Assembly (NCBI GenBank): GCA_009741485.1
Contig: CM019236.1
Location: 30,775,269-30,839,268, forward strand
Source of the DNA: Malurus cyaneus samueli
Lineage: Eukaryota > Chordata > Aves > Passeriformes > Maluridae
Direction: 5' to 3'
DNA: 64,000 bases
Positions 63,577-64,000 of this stretch are shown piece by piece. The translations under genes were made by a program, and so were the position numbers. The notes beneath the pieces are model-generated. The model was given only the letters and a program-made list of their open reading frames with translations. It was not told the origin of the DNA and searched no databases. The stretch's first letter is position 1, and every line of letters starts with the position of its first letter.

Positions 63577-64000
63577 GGCAGCAAGGCTGGTGAGGGGTCT
63601 AGAACACAAGTTGTGTGAGGAGCAGCTGAGGGAACTGAAGTTGTTTTAGCTTGGAGAGGAGGAGGCTCAGGAGTGGCCTCACCACTCTCTACAAGTGCCT
63701 GGAAGGAGGCTGTAGCCAGGTGGGGTTGGTCTCTTGTCCCAGGCAACCACTTATATGACAAGAGGACACAGCCTTCAGCATGCCAGGAGAGGTTTAGGTT
63801 ACACATTAGGAGCAATTTCTTCACAGAAAGAGTGATTGGCCATTGGAATGGTCTGCCCATGGAGGTGATGGAGTCCCCATTCCTGGAGGCGTTTAAGAAA
63901 AGACTGAACTCAGCGCCGTGGTCTAGCTGACATGATGGTATTCAATCATAGGTTGGACTCTATGATCTCAGAGGTTTTTTCCAACCTAGCTGATTCAGTG
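63577..64000 (+). mobile_element. CR1 LINE 3' end, sense, reaching the window edge
   Basis: Sense CR1 3' blocks: 'gaggagcagctgagggaact', 'gcctggaaggaggctgtagc', 'aagagtgattggccattgga', 'gtctgcccatggaggtgatg', 'cctggaggcgtttaagaa' and the terminal 'aggttggactctatgatctc'. The element is 5'-truncated and its end coincides with or passes the window end. The opposing short open frames in this region are products of the repeat. Confidence 0.85.

Larger units (their letters stand above)
49924..64000 (+). other. First intron of the CNTLN-like gene (continues past the window)
   Basis: Starts with the donor GTACCTGAG. I searched the plus strand for an exon continuing the coiled coil (expected to carry a tryptophan-rich stretch soon after the first exon) and did not find one before the window end. 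The intron holds two CR1 copies and a set of minus-strand exon-like open frames. A (GTT)n low-complexity tract lies at 53696-53732. Confidence 0.5.

Noticed and set aside
1..64000. CRISPR array, prophage, operons, tRNA or rRNA genes
   Set aside because: No regularly spaced short repeats, no dense same-strand gene runs, and no cloverleaf or rRNA sequence was seen. The repeat content is that of a bird nuclear genome.

Overview
The window looks like nuclear DNA of a bird. It is AT-rich, carries at least eight fragments of the avian CR1 LINE family in both orientations, one solo LTR of a type common in neoavian genomes, and a single CpG island. I found no bacterial gene organisation, CRISPR array, tRNA or rRNA. 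Most short open frames here are chance runs or lie inside CR1 copies.

Layout. 1-2213 is featureless AT-rich DNA. 2246-11440 and 11868-20970 are two copies of one ~9.1-9.2 kb block, separated by a 25-N gap at 11843-11867. Each copy holds, in the same order, an antisense CR1, an AT-dinucleotide microsatellite, unique DNA, a candidate minus-strand exon, a short antisense CR1 3' end, and the 5' part of a sense CR1 with remains of ORF1 and ORF2. The copies differ mostly by scattered small insertions and deletions, densest near the gap-proximal half of copy 2. Unmerged contig extensions (a false duplication) explain this better than a real tandem duplication. After 20970 a CR1 continues to about 22722, but it does not match the CR1 sequence at the same place in copy 1. 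About 22.7-49 kb is a gene-poor stretch with one antisense CR1 (about 35.9-36.8 kb) and one solo LTR (38430-39026).

The clearest gene signal is at 49.3-50.06 kb: a CpG island with NRF1-like and CRE motifs, followed by a plus-strand first coding exon (49831-49923) ending in a splice donor. The 31 codons form an acidic coiled-coil start that resembles the beginning of the coiled-coil part of centlein (CNTLN), a centrosome-linker protein encoded at human 9p22, a region orthologous to the avian Z. The rest of the window (49924-64000) would then be its first intron; I did not find exon 2.

The most interesting observation lies inside that intron. At least five long, protein-like open frames on the MINUS strand (50539-51015, 51987-52304, 53767-54308, 55119-55434, about 59531-59826) are flanked by plausible splice signals, and the last two of them (51987-52304 and 50539-51015) join in phase. 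They look like exons of an unidentified gene, or a recently decayed one, nested antisense in the CNTLN-like intron. I do not recognise the protein.
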